Of a DNA stretch of 64,000 bases, positions 53,441 to 63,886 are shown one piece after another; the first letter of the stretch is position 1, and the number at the start of each line of letters is the position of its first letter. Under the pieces are notes generated by a model. The model was given only the letters and a program-made list of their open reading frames with translations. It did not search any database and was not told the origin of the DNA. Origin of the DNA: Tessaracoccus lacteus (GTDB taxonomy: Bacteria; Actinomycetota; Actinomycetes; Propionibacteriales; Propionibacteriaceae); NCBI RefSeq assembly GCF_029917005.1, contig NZ_CP123967.1:2542001-2606000 (forward strand), in the 5' to 3' direction. Made by a program: the position numbers and the translations under genes.

Positions 53441-54673
53441 ATGAGCAGCCGACTCCGTCTCCCGGCCGCCGCGGCTCTGCTCCTGGCGGCCTGCTCCACC
53501 ATCGACGACTCCCCCGCCGACTCCCCGTCGGCCGGGGCACCCAGCGTCTCCGCGCCGTCCTCCCCCTCCCCGTCGGCGTCGGCGAGCGGTTCCGCGGTCG
53601 CGTCGCCGGAACCGGCCAGCGCGTCTGTCAGCCCCGTGCCGGAGACCCACGAGTTCGAGGTGACCGAGCACGAGACGTTCGACGAGCCCTGGGCGATGAC
53701 GTTCCTGCCCGGCACGGACGCGATGGTCATCACGGAGCGCCGCGGCGTGCTCCTGATCCGCGACGACCGGGGCATCGAACCGGTGACGGGCACGCCGGAG
53801 AGCATCACGGTCGCCGGGCAGGGAGGGCTCGGCGACATCATCGCGGGCCCGACCTTCGCCGCCGACGGCACCGTCTACCTCAGCTGGGTGAACTCGGACT
53901 CGTCAGGACGCAGCGGGGCAGTCGTCGGGCGGGGTCTTCTCGACGTCGAGCAGCGCACCCTCACAGGGCTGGAGGTCATCTGGCGGCAGGTCCCGAAGAC
54001 CACCGGCGACGGTCACTTCGGGCACCGGCTGGCCGTGCACGACGGCCACCTGTACGTCACCTCGGGCGAGCGTCGGCAGATGACCCCCGCGCAGGACCTC
54101 GACACCAACCTGGGCGCGATCTTGCGGCTCACGCTCGACGGGGACCCGGCACCCGGCAACCCCTGGGCGGGTGAGGGCGACGACGTGACCGACGAGCTGT
54201 GGTCGAAGGGCCACCGCAACCCCCTGGGCATCTCGTTCGACGCCGACGGCAGGCTGTGGGAGACCGAGATGGGCCCGATGGGCGGCGACGAGCTGAACCT
54301 GATCGAGGCGGGCAGCAACTACGGCTGGTCGGAGGTCAGCAACGGCACGCACTACGACGGCACCGACATCCCCGACCACGCGAAGGGCGACGGCTTCGTC
54401 GCGCCGAAGGTCTGGTGGAACCCGTCGATCTCCCCCGGATCGCTGCTGATCTACCAGGGCGACCTGTTCCCGGCCTGGACCGGCGACGCGTTCATCGGCG
54501 CGCTGTCGGGCGAGGCGCTGATCCGCGTCGACCTCGACGGCGTGAAGGCGACCGAGAAGGAGACCTGGAGCATGGATGCCCGGATCCGGGCCGTAGCGGA
54601 GGCGCCGGACGGGTCGATCTGGCTGCTGCAGGACGGAGAGGACGCGAAGCTGCTCGAGTTGCGGCCCGCGTGA
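53441..54673 (+). CDS. PQQ-dependent sugar dehydrogenase-like lipoprotein
   Basis: 410 residues. Signal peptide with lipobox LLLAACSTI, a Ser/Pro/Ala linker (about 22-68), then a six-bladed propeller of the soluble glucose/sorbosone dehydrogenase family: EPWAMTFLPG, ITERRGVLLI, DGHFGHRLAVHDGHLYVTSG (catalytic His region), KGHRNPLGISFDADGRLWET, EMGPMGGDELNLIEAGSNYG. It may oxidise aldose sugars outside the cell if PQQ is available; no PQQ synthesis genes are in the window, and some homologues act without PQQ. Confidence 0.9.
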   Translation: MSSRLRLPAAAALLLAACSTIDDSPADSPSAGAPSVSAPSSPSPSASASGSAVASPEPASASVSPVPETHEFEVTEHETFDEPWAMTFLPGTDAMVITERRGVLLIRDDRGIEPVTGTPESITVAGQGGLGDIIAGPTFAADGTVYLSWVNSDSSGRSGAVVGRGLLDVEQRTLTGLEVIWRQVPKTTGDGHFGHRLAVHDGHLYVTSGERRQMTPAQDLDTNLGAILRLTLDGDPAPGNPWAGEGDDVTDELWSKGHRNPLGISFDADGRLWETEMGPMGGDELNLIEAGSNYGWSEVSNGTHYDGTDIPDHAKGDGFVAPKVWWNPSISPGSLLIYQGDLFPAWTGDAFIGALSGEALIRVDLDGVKATEKETWSMDARIRAVAEAPDGSIWLLQDGEDAKLLELRPA

Positions 54674-54677
54674 GGCG

Positions 54678-55319
54678 TCAGGGCTGCAGCCGCGTCGCGG
54701 ACCAGGCGCCCGCGCCGTCGCGTTCGAAGCGGACTCGGTCGTGGAGCCGGCTCGGCAGCCCCTGCCAGAACTCGAAGGTGTCGACGTCGACGAGGTAGCC
54801 GCCCCACTCGGGAGGGCACTCGACGTCGCGACCCGCGAACCGTGCCTCGGCCTCGGCGAAGGCCGCGGCCAGCTCGTCGCGCGATGGGAGGGGCGCCGAC
54901 TGGTGTGATGCCCAGGCCTCCAGCTGGCTGGCGCGCGGGCGGGTGGCGAAGTAGGCCTCGGACTCTTCGCGGGGCAGGCGGCTCACGGGGCCGGTGGCCC
55001 GGACCTGCCGCGTCTGGGGGGCCCACCAGAACGACGCGCTGGCGACGGGATTCTCGTCGAGGTCGCGCCCCTTGTCGGAGCCGTAGTCCGTGAAGAAGAC
55101 CAGCCCACGGGGCGAGTACTCCTTGAGCAGCACGATCCGGGCCGACGGCCTCCCGTGCGCGTCGGCGGTGGCCAGCGTCACGGCCGTCGCGTCGGAGATC
55201 CCGGCCTCCAGCGCCTCCCGGACCCAGCTGGCGAAGAACCGCCACGGGTCGAGGCCGGAGAGGTCCTGCGGGAGGGGCTCGCCGGTGTAGTCGCGTCGGA
55301 TGTCATGCAGGGAGGCCAT
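54678..55319 (-). CDS. pdxH: Pyridoxamine 5'-phosphate oxidase
   Basis: 213 residues, FMN enzyme that makes pyridoxal phosphate from PNP or PMP. The N-terminal LHDIRRDYTGEPL is the PdxH start signature; ARIVLLKEYSPRGLVFFTDY binds FMN and substrate, and WGGYLVDVDTFEFWQGLPSR followed by LHDRVRFERDG is the C-terminal dimerisation and active-site motif. ATG 55319. Convergent with the sugar dehydrogenase gene (four bases apart). Confidence 0.95.
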   Translation of the reverse strand: MASLHDIRRDYTGEPLPQDLSGLDPWRFFASWVREALEAGISDATAVTLATADAHGRPSARIVLLKEYSPRGLVFFTDYGSDKGRDLDENPVASASFWWAPQTRQVRATGPVSRLPREESEAYFATRPRASQLEAWASHQSAPLPSRDELAAAFAEAEARFAGRDVECPPEWGGYLVDVDTFEFWQGLPSRLHDRVRFERDGAGAWSATRLQP

Positions 55320-55339
55320 GGGGCCATCCTGCCACCGGG

Positions 55340-55945
55340 TCAGCGGCCGAGTTCCCGCGCCATCGCCGCGACGGTCATCTTCGCCGTGAACTGATCGGCG
55401 CCCGTCAGGTCGCGGTAGCGGGCCTCGGCCTGCGCCGGGCTGCCGGTGCGGATGTAGTACATGATCTGCTCGCGCTCCTCGTATGTGAGCGGGCGGCGGG
55501 GCGCGGGCGGTTCGACGGGGGTCCGGCGCTTGACCATCTGGGGGTAGATCACCCAGACCCAGAGCGCCGTGAGGAGGACGAGACCGCCGAGCCGGCCGTC
55601 GGACATCCCGGTGAGTACCATGGCCACGATGACCATCCACCACTGCGCGTACCAGGGTTTGCCCAGCTTCGCGACCGGCTCCGGCAGCGCGGAGGGGACT
55701 CCGTACTGCACGGGCAGGCCCAGCGGCTGCGGGGCGGGGCCGGCCGATGCCGCGGCCTGTCCCGGCTTGCGCCCAGGGAGGTCGTTGAAGAGCACGGCCA
55801 GGTCGGGGGCGACCTTGGCCTCGAGCGCCCGGCCCATCCGGTCGTCGAACTCCTCGTTCGAGAGTCGGCCCGCTGCATGATGCTCCTGCAGGATCGCGAT
55901 GGCCTCGTCGCGTTCTGCGTCACCGATGCGGATGTAGTCGGGCAT
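55340..55945 (-). CDS. DUF1707 domain membrane protein, paralogue 1
   Basis: 201 residues. N-terminal DUF1707 (IRIGDAERDEAIAILQEHHA followed by AGRLSNEEFDDR), common at the N-terminus of small actinobacterial membrane proteins, then a Pro/Ala linker and two hydrophobic segments (about 105-145), and a C-terminal helical part with YEEREQIMYYIRTGSPAQAE. Function unknown; perhaps a regulatory or protein-interaction module. About 40 per cent like its upstream neighbour by eye; the two arose by tandem duplication. Confidence 0.85.
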   Translation of the reverse strand: MPDYIRIGDAERDEAIAILQEHHAAGRLSNEEFDDRMGRALEAKVAPDLAVLFNDLPGRKPGQAAASAGPAPQPLGLPVQYGVPSALPEPVAKLGKPWYAQWWMVIVAMVLTGMSDGRLGGLVLLTALWVWVIYPQMVKRRTPVEPPAPRRPLTYEEREQIMYYIRTGSPAQAEARYRDLTGADQFTAKMTVAAMARELGR

Positions 55946-55992
55946 GGCTCCAGACTACGGCGCCCCTGGGAATCCGGCGCGTCGGGGACCGG

Positions 55993-56589
55993 TCAGCGGC
56001 CGAGTTCGCGGCCGAGGGCCCACACGGCGCGTCGGGCGGACTCGGGGTCGGCTCCGGTCACCTCCATGAAGGCCGCGACGGCACCGTCGGGGTTGCCGAG
56101 GCTCAGCTGCTGCATGACGGCCTGCTTCCCGGCCACCGTCAGGGGTCGAGGGAAGCGGCCACGCGGCCTTCCGGACAGCATCCGACGGGTCCGCGCCTTG
56201 TGGCCGGCCAGCACCGCGACGATGACCACGAGCGGGAACCCGATGAAGTGACCGGTACCGACGCCCATCACGAAGAGGAGCACCAGGACTGCGCCGAGCG
56301 CCCACCACAGTGCCCTGGACCGGTCGGAGGCCTGTTCGACGGGCGGGGCCCACTGCTGCGGGACGGGCATCCCGTAGCTGACCGGCGCGGGTGCGGACTG
56401 CTGCCCGGGGCGCTGGCCGGGCAGGTCGACGAAGAGCGCCGTCAGGTCGTCGGCGACCTTGGCCTCGAGGGCCTTCCCCATCCTGTCGTCGAATTCCTCG
56501 GTGGAGAGCCGGCCGGCCGCGTGGTGGTCCTGCAGCAACGAGACGGCCTCGTCGCGCTCTGCGTCACCGATGCGGATGAAGTCGGGCAT
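55993..56589 (-). CDS. DUF1707 domain membrane protein, paralogue 2
   Basis: 198 residues. DUF1707 (IRIGDAERDEAVSLLQDHHA, AGRLSTEEFDDRMGKALEAK) at the N-terminus, Pro/Gln linker, two hydrophobic segments (about 92-130: ALWWALGAVLVLLFVMGVG; FPLVVIVAVLAG), then a basic stretch and a helical tail ending ARRAVWALGRELGR. The tail of paralogue 1 ends similarly (MARELGR). ATG 56589; 47 bases separate it from the next gene on the same strand. Confidence 0.85.
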   Translation of the reverse strand: MPDFIRIGDAERDEAVSLLQDHHAAGRLSTEEFDDRMGKALEAKVADDLTALFVDLPGQRPGQQSAPAPVSYGMPVPQQWAPPVEQASDRSRALWWALGAVLVLLFVMGVGTGHFIGFPLVVIVAVLAGHKARTRRMLSGRPRGRFPRPLTVAGKQAVMQQLSLGNPDGAVAAFMEVTGADPESARRAVWALGRELGR

Positions 56590-56693
56590 GCGTTCCAGGG
56601 TACGCGGCCTGGCGGAGGGGCGCCTCCGGGCTCCCCCGGGTTCACTTCCCGGAACCGCCCTGAGAGCCCCGGCCCCTGACACGACTCGACCCA

Positions 56694-56840
56694 CCCCGAA
56701 AAACGACCAGTGCCCGGTTCTCCCCGGTCCGCCGAGGAGAACGGGGCACTGGTCGATTCTCGCGAGTCGGCCGCGCATGGGCAGTCAACGGTTCTCTGCC
56801 CCGGACCGGGGAGAAGCGACCACTGCCCGATTCTCGTCGG
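56694..56840. repeat. Dispersed hairpin repeats, copies D1 and D2
   Basis: D1 (core 56694-56730, minus strand) lies in a near-perfect hairpin whose arms are 56704-56723 (CGACCAGTGCCCGGTTCTCC) and 56736-56755 (GGAGAACGGGGCACTGGTCG), one mismatch, 12-base loop. D2 (56803-56840, plus) reads GGACCGGGGAGAA, then GCGACCACTG and CCCGATTCTCG. The gap 56590-57013 holds only these and the tandem repeat that follows; no gene is seen. Confidence 0.8.
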
Positions 56841-56853
56841 TCGGCCGACGGGA

Positions 56854-56905
56854 TCCGCCGACGTCGCCCGCCGACGTGGTCCGCCGACGTGGTCCGCCGA
56901 CGTGG
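56854..56905 (+). repeat. Four tandem 13-bp units
   Basis: TCCGCCGACGTSG-type units at 56854, 56867, 56880 and 56893, the last two identical, followed by a partial unit. It lies about 110-160 bases upstream of the SDR start. No function is suggested. Confidence 0.8.
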
Positions 56906-57013
56906 TCCGCCCGTTGTCGTGCGGTACCCCGTGAAGTCATCGTCGCCGCACATACCGGGCTCTCGCATGTGACGCACTCCGGCGGTCGCGTGACTGGTCG
57001 CTACTCTGGGCCG

Positions 57014-57769
57014 ATGTCACTGCAGCAGCTCTTCGGACTCGACGGCCGCTCCGCGCTCGTGACGGGCGGCAGCTCCGGGATCGGGCGGGCCATCGCACTC
57101 GCCCTGGCGGAGGCCGGGGCCCACGTGGTCGTCGCCGCACGGACCCGCTCGGCGATCGACGAGACGTTCGAGACGATCCGCGTCGGTGGCTGCTCCGCCG
57201 CCGGCGTCGTCGCAGATCTGTCGTCCCGGGTCGGCGCGCACGGGCTCGCCGACGAGGTCGGGGCCGTCGACATCGTCGTCAATTCTGCGGGGATCAACCT
57301 CCGGCCGTCGATGCCAGAGCTCGACGAGGACACCTGGGACGCGACGATGAGGGTCAATCTCGACGCGCCGTTCGTGCTCGGGCAGCGCCTCGCCCCCGGC
57401 ATGGCACATCGCGGCTATGGACGCATCATCAGCATCAGCTCGCAGCAGGCCCATCGCCCCTTCGCAGCCAGCGGCGCCTACGGGGTCTCCAAGGCCGCGC
57501 TCGAGGGCCTCGCCCGGTCCCAGGCCGAGGCCTGGTCCTCGCAGGGCGTCACGTCGAACGTCCTGATCCCCGGCTTCGTGCAGACACCGTTGAACAGACG
57601 CCTGAGTTCTGACCCTGAGACCGTCGCTCGACTAGCCGCGCGGACCCTCGTTGGCCGAAACGGCAGCCCGTCGGACTTCGCCGCCGCGGCCGTGTTCCTC
57701 GCGGGACCCGGCTCGGCGTACGTCACGGGACAGTCCATCGCAGTCGACGGCGGCTTCTCGGTGCACTGA
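57014..57769 (+). CDS. Classical short-chain dehydrogenase/reductase
   Basis: 251 residues, NAD(P)-dependent. Cofactor loop VTGGSSGIGRA, NSAG (variant NNAG), catalytic Ser in SISSQQAHRP, YGVSK with Tyr and Lys, and the C-terminal GSAYVTGQSIAVDGGFSVH typical of this family. AARTRS after the second strand suggests NADP preference. Start ATG 57014; an open frame reaching back to 56459 overlaps the DUF1707 gene and is rejected. The substrate is unknown. Confidence 0.9.
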   Translation: MSLQQLFGLDGRSALVTGGSSGIGRAIALALAEAGAHVVVAARTRSAIDETFETIRVGGCSAAGVVADLSSRVGAHGLADEVGAVDIVVNSAGINLRPSMPELDEDTWDATMRVNLDAPFVLGQRLAPGMAHRGYGRIISISSQQAHRPFAASGAYGVSKAALEGLARSQAEAWSSQGVTSNVLIPGFVQTPLNRRLSSDPETVARLAARTLVGRNGSPSDFAAAAVFLAGPGSAYVTGQSIAVDGGFSVH

Positions 57770-57885
57770 CGAAGCGTCCAAAGTCAACGGCGCAGCCGCA
57801 GCACCAGGGCCTCTCGGGTGCAGCTGACTAGGCCTGACGGCGCGCCCAACTCGAAGGCGCAACCGCTGCTGAGTCGGTCGTGCAC

Positions 57886-57961
57886 CCACAGACCGAGTCC
57901 GTCACGCAGCCGCAGGCGGGTGGGCAACCACAGACCGAGTCGGTCACGCAGCCGCAGGCGG
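57886..57961 (+). repeat. Two copies of a 34-bp unit, 42-bp period
   Basis: The units at 57886-57919 and 57928-57961 (CCACAGACCGAGTC, then GTCACGCAGCCGCAGGCGG) differ at one base. A further partial copy follows and the complement of GACCGAGTCGG appears nearby. Period 42 is a multiple of three, so an ancient coding repeat (QPQTESVT-like) is possible, but no start or codon bias supports a gene. Confidence 0.7.
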
Positions 57962-58041
57962 AGTCGGTTGCGCCGCGCAACCAGCGTCGGGGGACGCTTC
58001 AGCCCCATCAGACGGGATCCCCACCCGGGTCCCACCGCGAG

Positions 58042-58107
58042 AATCGACCAGTGACCGCTTCTCCTTGGTGGACCGGGGAGAAGCGGTCACTGGTCGATTT
58101 TCGGGAA
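58042..58107 (+). repeat. Dispersed hairpin repeat, copy E
   Basis: A perfect 23-bp inverted repeat: 58042-58064 (AATCGACCAGTG, ACCGCTTCTCC) and 58077-58099, with a 12-base loop. The core GGACCGGGGAGAA begins at 58070. It is the best-formed hairpin of the family. Confidence 0.85.
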
Positions 58108-58130
58108 CGCGCAACCGTCGCTCCAAGCAG

Positions 58131-58203
58131 GACGCCAACGATGTCACCGACGCCAACGGTATTCGCGTGAATATCGTTGGCGTCGGTGCAAATCGTTGGC
58201 GTC
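58131..58203. repeat. Very long nested hairpin between SDR and clpB
   Basis: The inner arms CACCGACGCCAACG (58145-58158) plus G plus TATTC (58160-58164) pair with GAATA (58169-58173) plus T plus CGTTGGCGTCGGTG (58175-58188), around GCGT. Outer arms GACGCCAACGAT (58131-58142) and ATCGTTGGCGTC (58192-58203) are also exact complements. In RNA this gives about 32 pairs. It may be a bidirectional terminator for the convergent genes. Confidence 0.75.
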
Positions 58204-58292
58204 TGCGAACAGAGGGACCACCGGCGGTGGCGGCTGCGATCAGAGGGGCCCCTGCGCTGGCGTAGGCGCTCGGAGGGGCCCCAGCGCTGGCG

Positions 58293-60860
<2,568 letters not shown>

Positions 60861-60891
60861 GAGTATGGGTCTCTCCTCCTCGAAATGCTAA

Positions 60892-60912
60892 GTTGAGTCT
60901 ACTTCACTCAAC
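60892..60912 (-). promoter_or_regulatory. HAIR-type HspR operator upstream of clpB
   Basis: GTTGAGT (60892-60898), seven bases, ACTCAAC (60906-60912): a perfect inverted repeat matching the actinobacterial HAIR consensus CTTGAGT-N7-ACTCAAG except for its outer bases. HspR represses dnaK and clpB operons through this element. TTGAGT may double as the -35 region. Confidence 0.85.
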
Positions 60913-60954
60913 CCTTTCGGCAAGGAGGATATTCCCTGATCCGACCCTGATTGA

Positions 60955-62445
60955 TCAGGGGTTGAACAGCTTGACCTTGTAGCTGTAGCTCGACGACGAC
61001 GTCCCCTTGATCCCCGTCACGGACACCGTGTAGGTGGCGACGGCCGACCCCTTCGGCATGCTGAGCCCGGACACCTTGAAGCTGATCGTCTCGGGCCCCA
61101 TGTAGGACACGACGCCGTACTTCTTCACGGAGAGCTTCCTGCCGCTGGACGTCTTGACCGTGACCTTGGCCTTCGAGAAGTCGGCCCCCGCCGCGGAAGC
61201 AGACAGCGACCAGCGGCCGTCGGGCTCGATGCTCGCCGGGAAGTACCCCGCCGACGGCCACTCGAGCCAGGTGGGCTTCGCGTTGTACTTCGACGTGGCG
61301 AGCCCGCTCTTGCCGATGACGGTCAGCGTGCTGGCCCGGTTCGTCGAGCCCGTGCCCATGACGGCGATCGACGGCTCGAGGATCCAGCGACGGTGGCCGA
61401 CGACCGTGTTGTTGCTCCCGGCGTCGACCATGTAGCCGACGATGCCGCGGGCCCCGGTCGTCACGGCGGGCAGCGACCCGCCCCACTGCAGCGCGATGTT
61501 GGACCGGCCTGCCGCGTCGGCGCCGACGGTGCTCCAGCAGGAGCCCGACTTCGTCGGGTAGTGCGTGATCTCGCCGCGCGCCTCCATCATCAGCGAGTTC
61601 CGCAGCGCCTCCTTGTTCCAGGTGCTGTTGAAGCGGACTCCGTCGAGCTGCACCATGGCGCGCATGAAGTTGACCGCGTCCAGCGTGGCCTTCTTCGACG
61701 AGGAGGACTCCGTGCCGACCTTGCAGCTGGACGTCCTCCCCGTCCAGCCGGTGCTCTTCTTGAGCGCCGGCAGCAGGATCTTCGTGTAGGCGGCGTCCAC
61801 CGACGCCTTGCTTGAGGTGTCGACGAGCTTGACCTGCTTCGTCACGGCCGAGTCCCGCTTCACCGTCGGGTAGCCGGACCTGGAGCCCGTGACGCGCGCG
61901 AAGATCTTCTTGCCCTGCTGGCTGGTCGTGACGGTGAACGTGGTCGACGTGGCGCCCGGGATCGCGACGTTGTCGGCGTACCACTGCACCTTCAGCTTGG
62001 CACCCGACGTCCAGGTGCCTCGCTTGACGGTCAGCTTCGAGCCCAGCTTCGCCGAGCCGGTCACCTTGGGGGTCGGCGCGAGGATGACCTTCTTCGTGGC
62101 CGCCGACGTCTTCGACACGGATGTGTACCCCGACTTCGAGCCCGTGACCGTGACGGTGATCCGCCTGCCCTTCTGCGTCGTGGTGGGCTTGAAGGTCTTC
62201 GACGTGGCCTTCGAGATCGCCTTGCCGTCGGCGCGCCACTGGTACTTCAGCGTCGCCCCCGAGGTCCACGAGCCGGCCTTCGCGGTCAGCGTGGAGCCGA
62301 CCCGCGGCGTGCCCGAGATGGACGGCGTGGCCGACGAGACGTCCGGGCCCTCCGCAACCGCGGGCACGACGCCCGCCGCCAGCACCACGGCCAGGGCGGC
62401 GACGAGCGACAGGACGCGTCTCTTGACGACGGCGGTGGCGTGCAT
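60955..62445 (-). CDS. Secreted CAP-domain protein with two Ig-like repeats
   Basis: 496 residues. A signal peptide (about 1-31, cleaved near VAEG) is followed by two Ig-like repeats with the same pattern (ISGTPRVGSTLTAKAGSWTS then KYQW; VTGSAKLGSKLTVKRGTWTS then VQWY). After a cysteine-containing stretch comes a CAP/SCP domain (LDAVNFMRAMVQLDGVRFN, MMEARGEITHYP, GHRRWILEPS). A C-terminal beta-rich part has VSGLSMPKGSAVATYTVSVT. CAP proteins of bacteria may bind lipids or act on the wall. ATG 62445. The 3' end overlaps a short palindrome, CCCTGAT-TG-ATCAGGG (60945-60960), possibly its terminator. Confidence 0.88.
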   Translation of the reverse strand: MHATAVVKRRVLSLVAALAVVLAAGVVPAVAEGPDVSSATPSISGTPRVGSTLTAKAGSWTSGATLKYQWRADGKAISKATSKTFKPTTTQKGRRITVTVTGSKSGYTSVSKTSAATKKVILAPTPKVTGSAKLGSKLTVKRGTWTSGAKLKVQWYADNVAIPGATSTTFTVTTSQQGKKIFARVTGSRSGYPTVKRDSAVTKQVKLVDTSSKASVDAAYTKILLPALKKSTGWTGRTSSCKVGTESSSSKKATLDAVNFMRAMVQLDGVRFNSTWNKEALRNSLMMEARGEITHYPTKSGSCWSTVGADAAGRSNIALQWGGSLPAVTTGARGIVGYMVDAGSNNTVVGHRRWILEPSIAVMGTGSTNRASTLTVIGKSGLATSKYNAKPTWLEWPSAGYFPASIEPDGRWSLSASAAGADFSKAKVTVKTSSGRKLSVKKYGVVSYMGPETISFKVSGLSMPKGSAVATYTVSVTGIKGTSSSSYSYKVKLFNP

Positions 62446-62529
62446 GGCTGGTCCTCATCTCCGGGACCGGGCGGCCCGTGCCAGCATTCTGCACGACGCG
62501 GGCTCAATACTCCCGACCGCGTCCGGGTT

Positions 62530-63228
62530 CTAGAGCTCGTCGTCGCGGGTCGCCAGCTCGACGCTCAGCACGCCTCGCACCTCGCTCAGCTGCGTCATCA
62601 CGTCGCGCAGCGGCGGACCCTTGCGGAACCGCATCTCGGCGCGGACCGCGACCGTGTCGTCGACGTGCGTCTGCCGCGTGTTCACCAGCGTCGTCTCACA
62701 CCCGAGATCGGTCGCCACGGCAAGCACGTCGCGCAGCACGCCACGGCCGTCGGCATAGGTCAGCAGCACCGTCGACCGCTCCCCCGCCGTCGGCATCAGG
62801 CGGGCCAGCGGCGCCACGACAAGCACGGCGACGAAGTGCAGGATCGTCGCGAAGACGGCCAGCGGCAGCAGCCCCGCCCCGCACGCCATGCCGATCGCGG
62901 CGGCCAGCCAGATCGACGCGGCCGTGGTCAGACCCCGGACGACATCGCGGTTGACGAAGATCACGCCGGCTCCGAGGAAGCCGATGCCCGAGACGATCTG
63001 CGCGGCGATGCGAGAGGGGTCGCGCGTGACCTGGTACTCGGCCAGGTAGATGAACCCCTCGACCGAGATCAGCGTGAACACGCAACTACCCAGACCGACG
63101 AGAGCATGCGTGCGGACGCCGGCAGACTTGTGCTGGAACTGCCTCTCAATGCCGATGCAGGCGCAGAGCAGGAACGCTGCGGTCACCAGACCCACCTGCA
63201 GCGGAACGGCCGACCAGTCGAACAGCAT
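62530..63228 (-). CDS. MgtC/SapB-family membrane protein
   Basis: 232 residues. Four to five membrane segments in the MgtC arrangement (VGLVTAAFLLCACIGIERQF; GVRTHALVGLGSCVFTLIS; VSGIGFLGAGVIFVNRDVVR followed by GLTTAASIWLAAAIGMACGA), then an ACT-like cytoplasmic domain (STVLLTYADGRGVLRDVLAV). GIGFLGAG and VRGLTTAASIW are signatures of the family. MgtC modulates ATP synthase or phosphate and Mg2+ balance in pathogens; role here unknown. ATG 63228 is fixed by AGGAGG six bases upstream. Confidence 0.93.
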   Translation of the reverse strand: MLFDWSAVPLQVGLVTAAFLLCACIGIERQFQHKSAGVRTHALVGLGSCVFTLISVEGFIYLAEYQVTRDPSRIAAQIVSGIGFLGAGVIFVNRDVVRGLTTAASIWLAAAIGMACGAGLLPLAVFATILHFVAVLVVAPLARLMPTAGERSTVLLTYADGRGVLRDVLAVATDLGCETTLVNTRQTHVDDTVAVRAEMRFRKGPPLRDVMTQLSEVRGVLSVELATRDDEL

Positions 63229-63351
63229 GGGGCACCTCCTCGCCCATCTTGGCACGGCTGATACTCACGCGGATCGCGGATCCGTACTCAGCCGGATGCC
63301 GCCCCTGCGACCGGACGCGCCGCTAGGGTCGAGACAACTGAAGGAGGGCCG

Positions 63352-63879
63352 ATGGGCGCTGAGGTGGACGTCGAGATCGAGGCTGGCCGACTGGTCAGGG
63401 TAGGAATCCGCAACGGCTGGCGGGACCGCACCGATACCAGGGGTCTCTCCGAGGAACTCACGGCGGCCATCCGAGCCGCCCTCCCCGAAGACGAGACGGC
63501 GCCGCCCCCCGCCGAGGGCGACGACGCCACCCGACGGCAGGTCTCACCGCAGCGGCTGCGCGAGTACATGGCGATGCACCGCGAATGGATGCAGCGGTCC
63601 CGCGACTACCTGCGCCGATCGAGGGCGGGCGAGTTCGCGGCCGCCGGGGCCGACGAGGTCGTCGACGACCAGCGCCACGTCGCCATCTTCCTCGACGGGG
63701 GTCGCTTCGACTCCGTAGCCCTCGACCCCGAGTGGGCCGGGCGCGCCACGCTCCAGTCTCTCGCCGACACGCTGCTCAGCGCCTTCGCCGGCGTCGACCT
63801 CCTCGGGCGCGACCCCGGCCGCGAGGAGCGGGAGGCGCTGCGGCGCCTCGACCGCCAGATCCGCGAGCTCGTGAGCTGA
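63352..63879 (+). CDS. Uncharacterised protein, coiled-coil-like
   Basis: 175 residues, not recognised. Short beta-rich N-terminus (VDVEIEAGRLVRVGIRNGWR), an acidic Pro/Ala linker (about 46-60), a helical segment (SPQRLREYMAMHREWMQRSR followed by DYLRRSR), then DDQRHVAIFLDGGRFDSVAL and a long amphipathic C-terminal helix (EEREALRRLDRQIRELV). AAGGAGG is before ATG 63352. The YbaB/EbfC-like feel and a small gene seven bases downstream suggest a type VII secretion or gene-regulation pair, but this is a guess. Confidence 0.75.
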   Translation: MGAEVDVEIEAGRLVRVGIRNGWRDRTDTRGLSEELTAAIRAALPEDETAPPPAEGDDATRRQVSPQRLREYMAMHREWMQRSRDYLRRSRAGEFAAAGADEVVDDQRHVAIFLDGGRFDSVALDPEWAGRATLQSLADTLLSAFAGVDLLGRDPGREEREALRRLDRQIRELVS

Positions 63880-63886
63880 GGCGGGC

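Larger units (their letters stand above)
57770..58292. other. 523-base intergenic region between convergent genes
   Basis: No gene seen. It carries a 42-base-period repeat, hairpin repeat copy E and a very long nested hairpin (separate entries). GAGGGGCCCCWGCGCTGGCG occurs twice near 58239 and 58275. One of these structures probably ends the SDR and clpB transcripts. Confidence 0.6.

Noticed and set aside
57880-58170. 96-codon open frame with QPQTESVT repeats
   Set aside because: It arises from the 42-base direct repeat; no ribosome site, no recognisable domain, and it runs into the hairpin repeat copy E.
60908-62494. 528-codon minus-strand frame over the CAP gene
   Set aside because: Out-of-frame shadow rich in Arg/His/Gly/Asp; the 496-codon frame has a signal peptide and recognisable domains.
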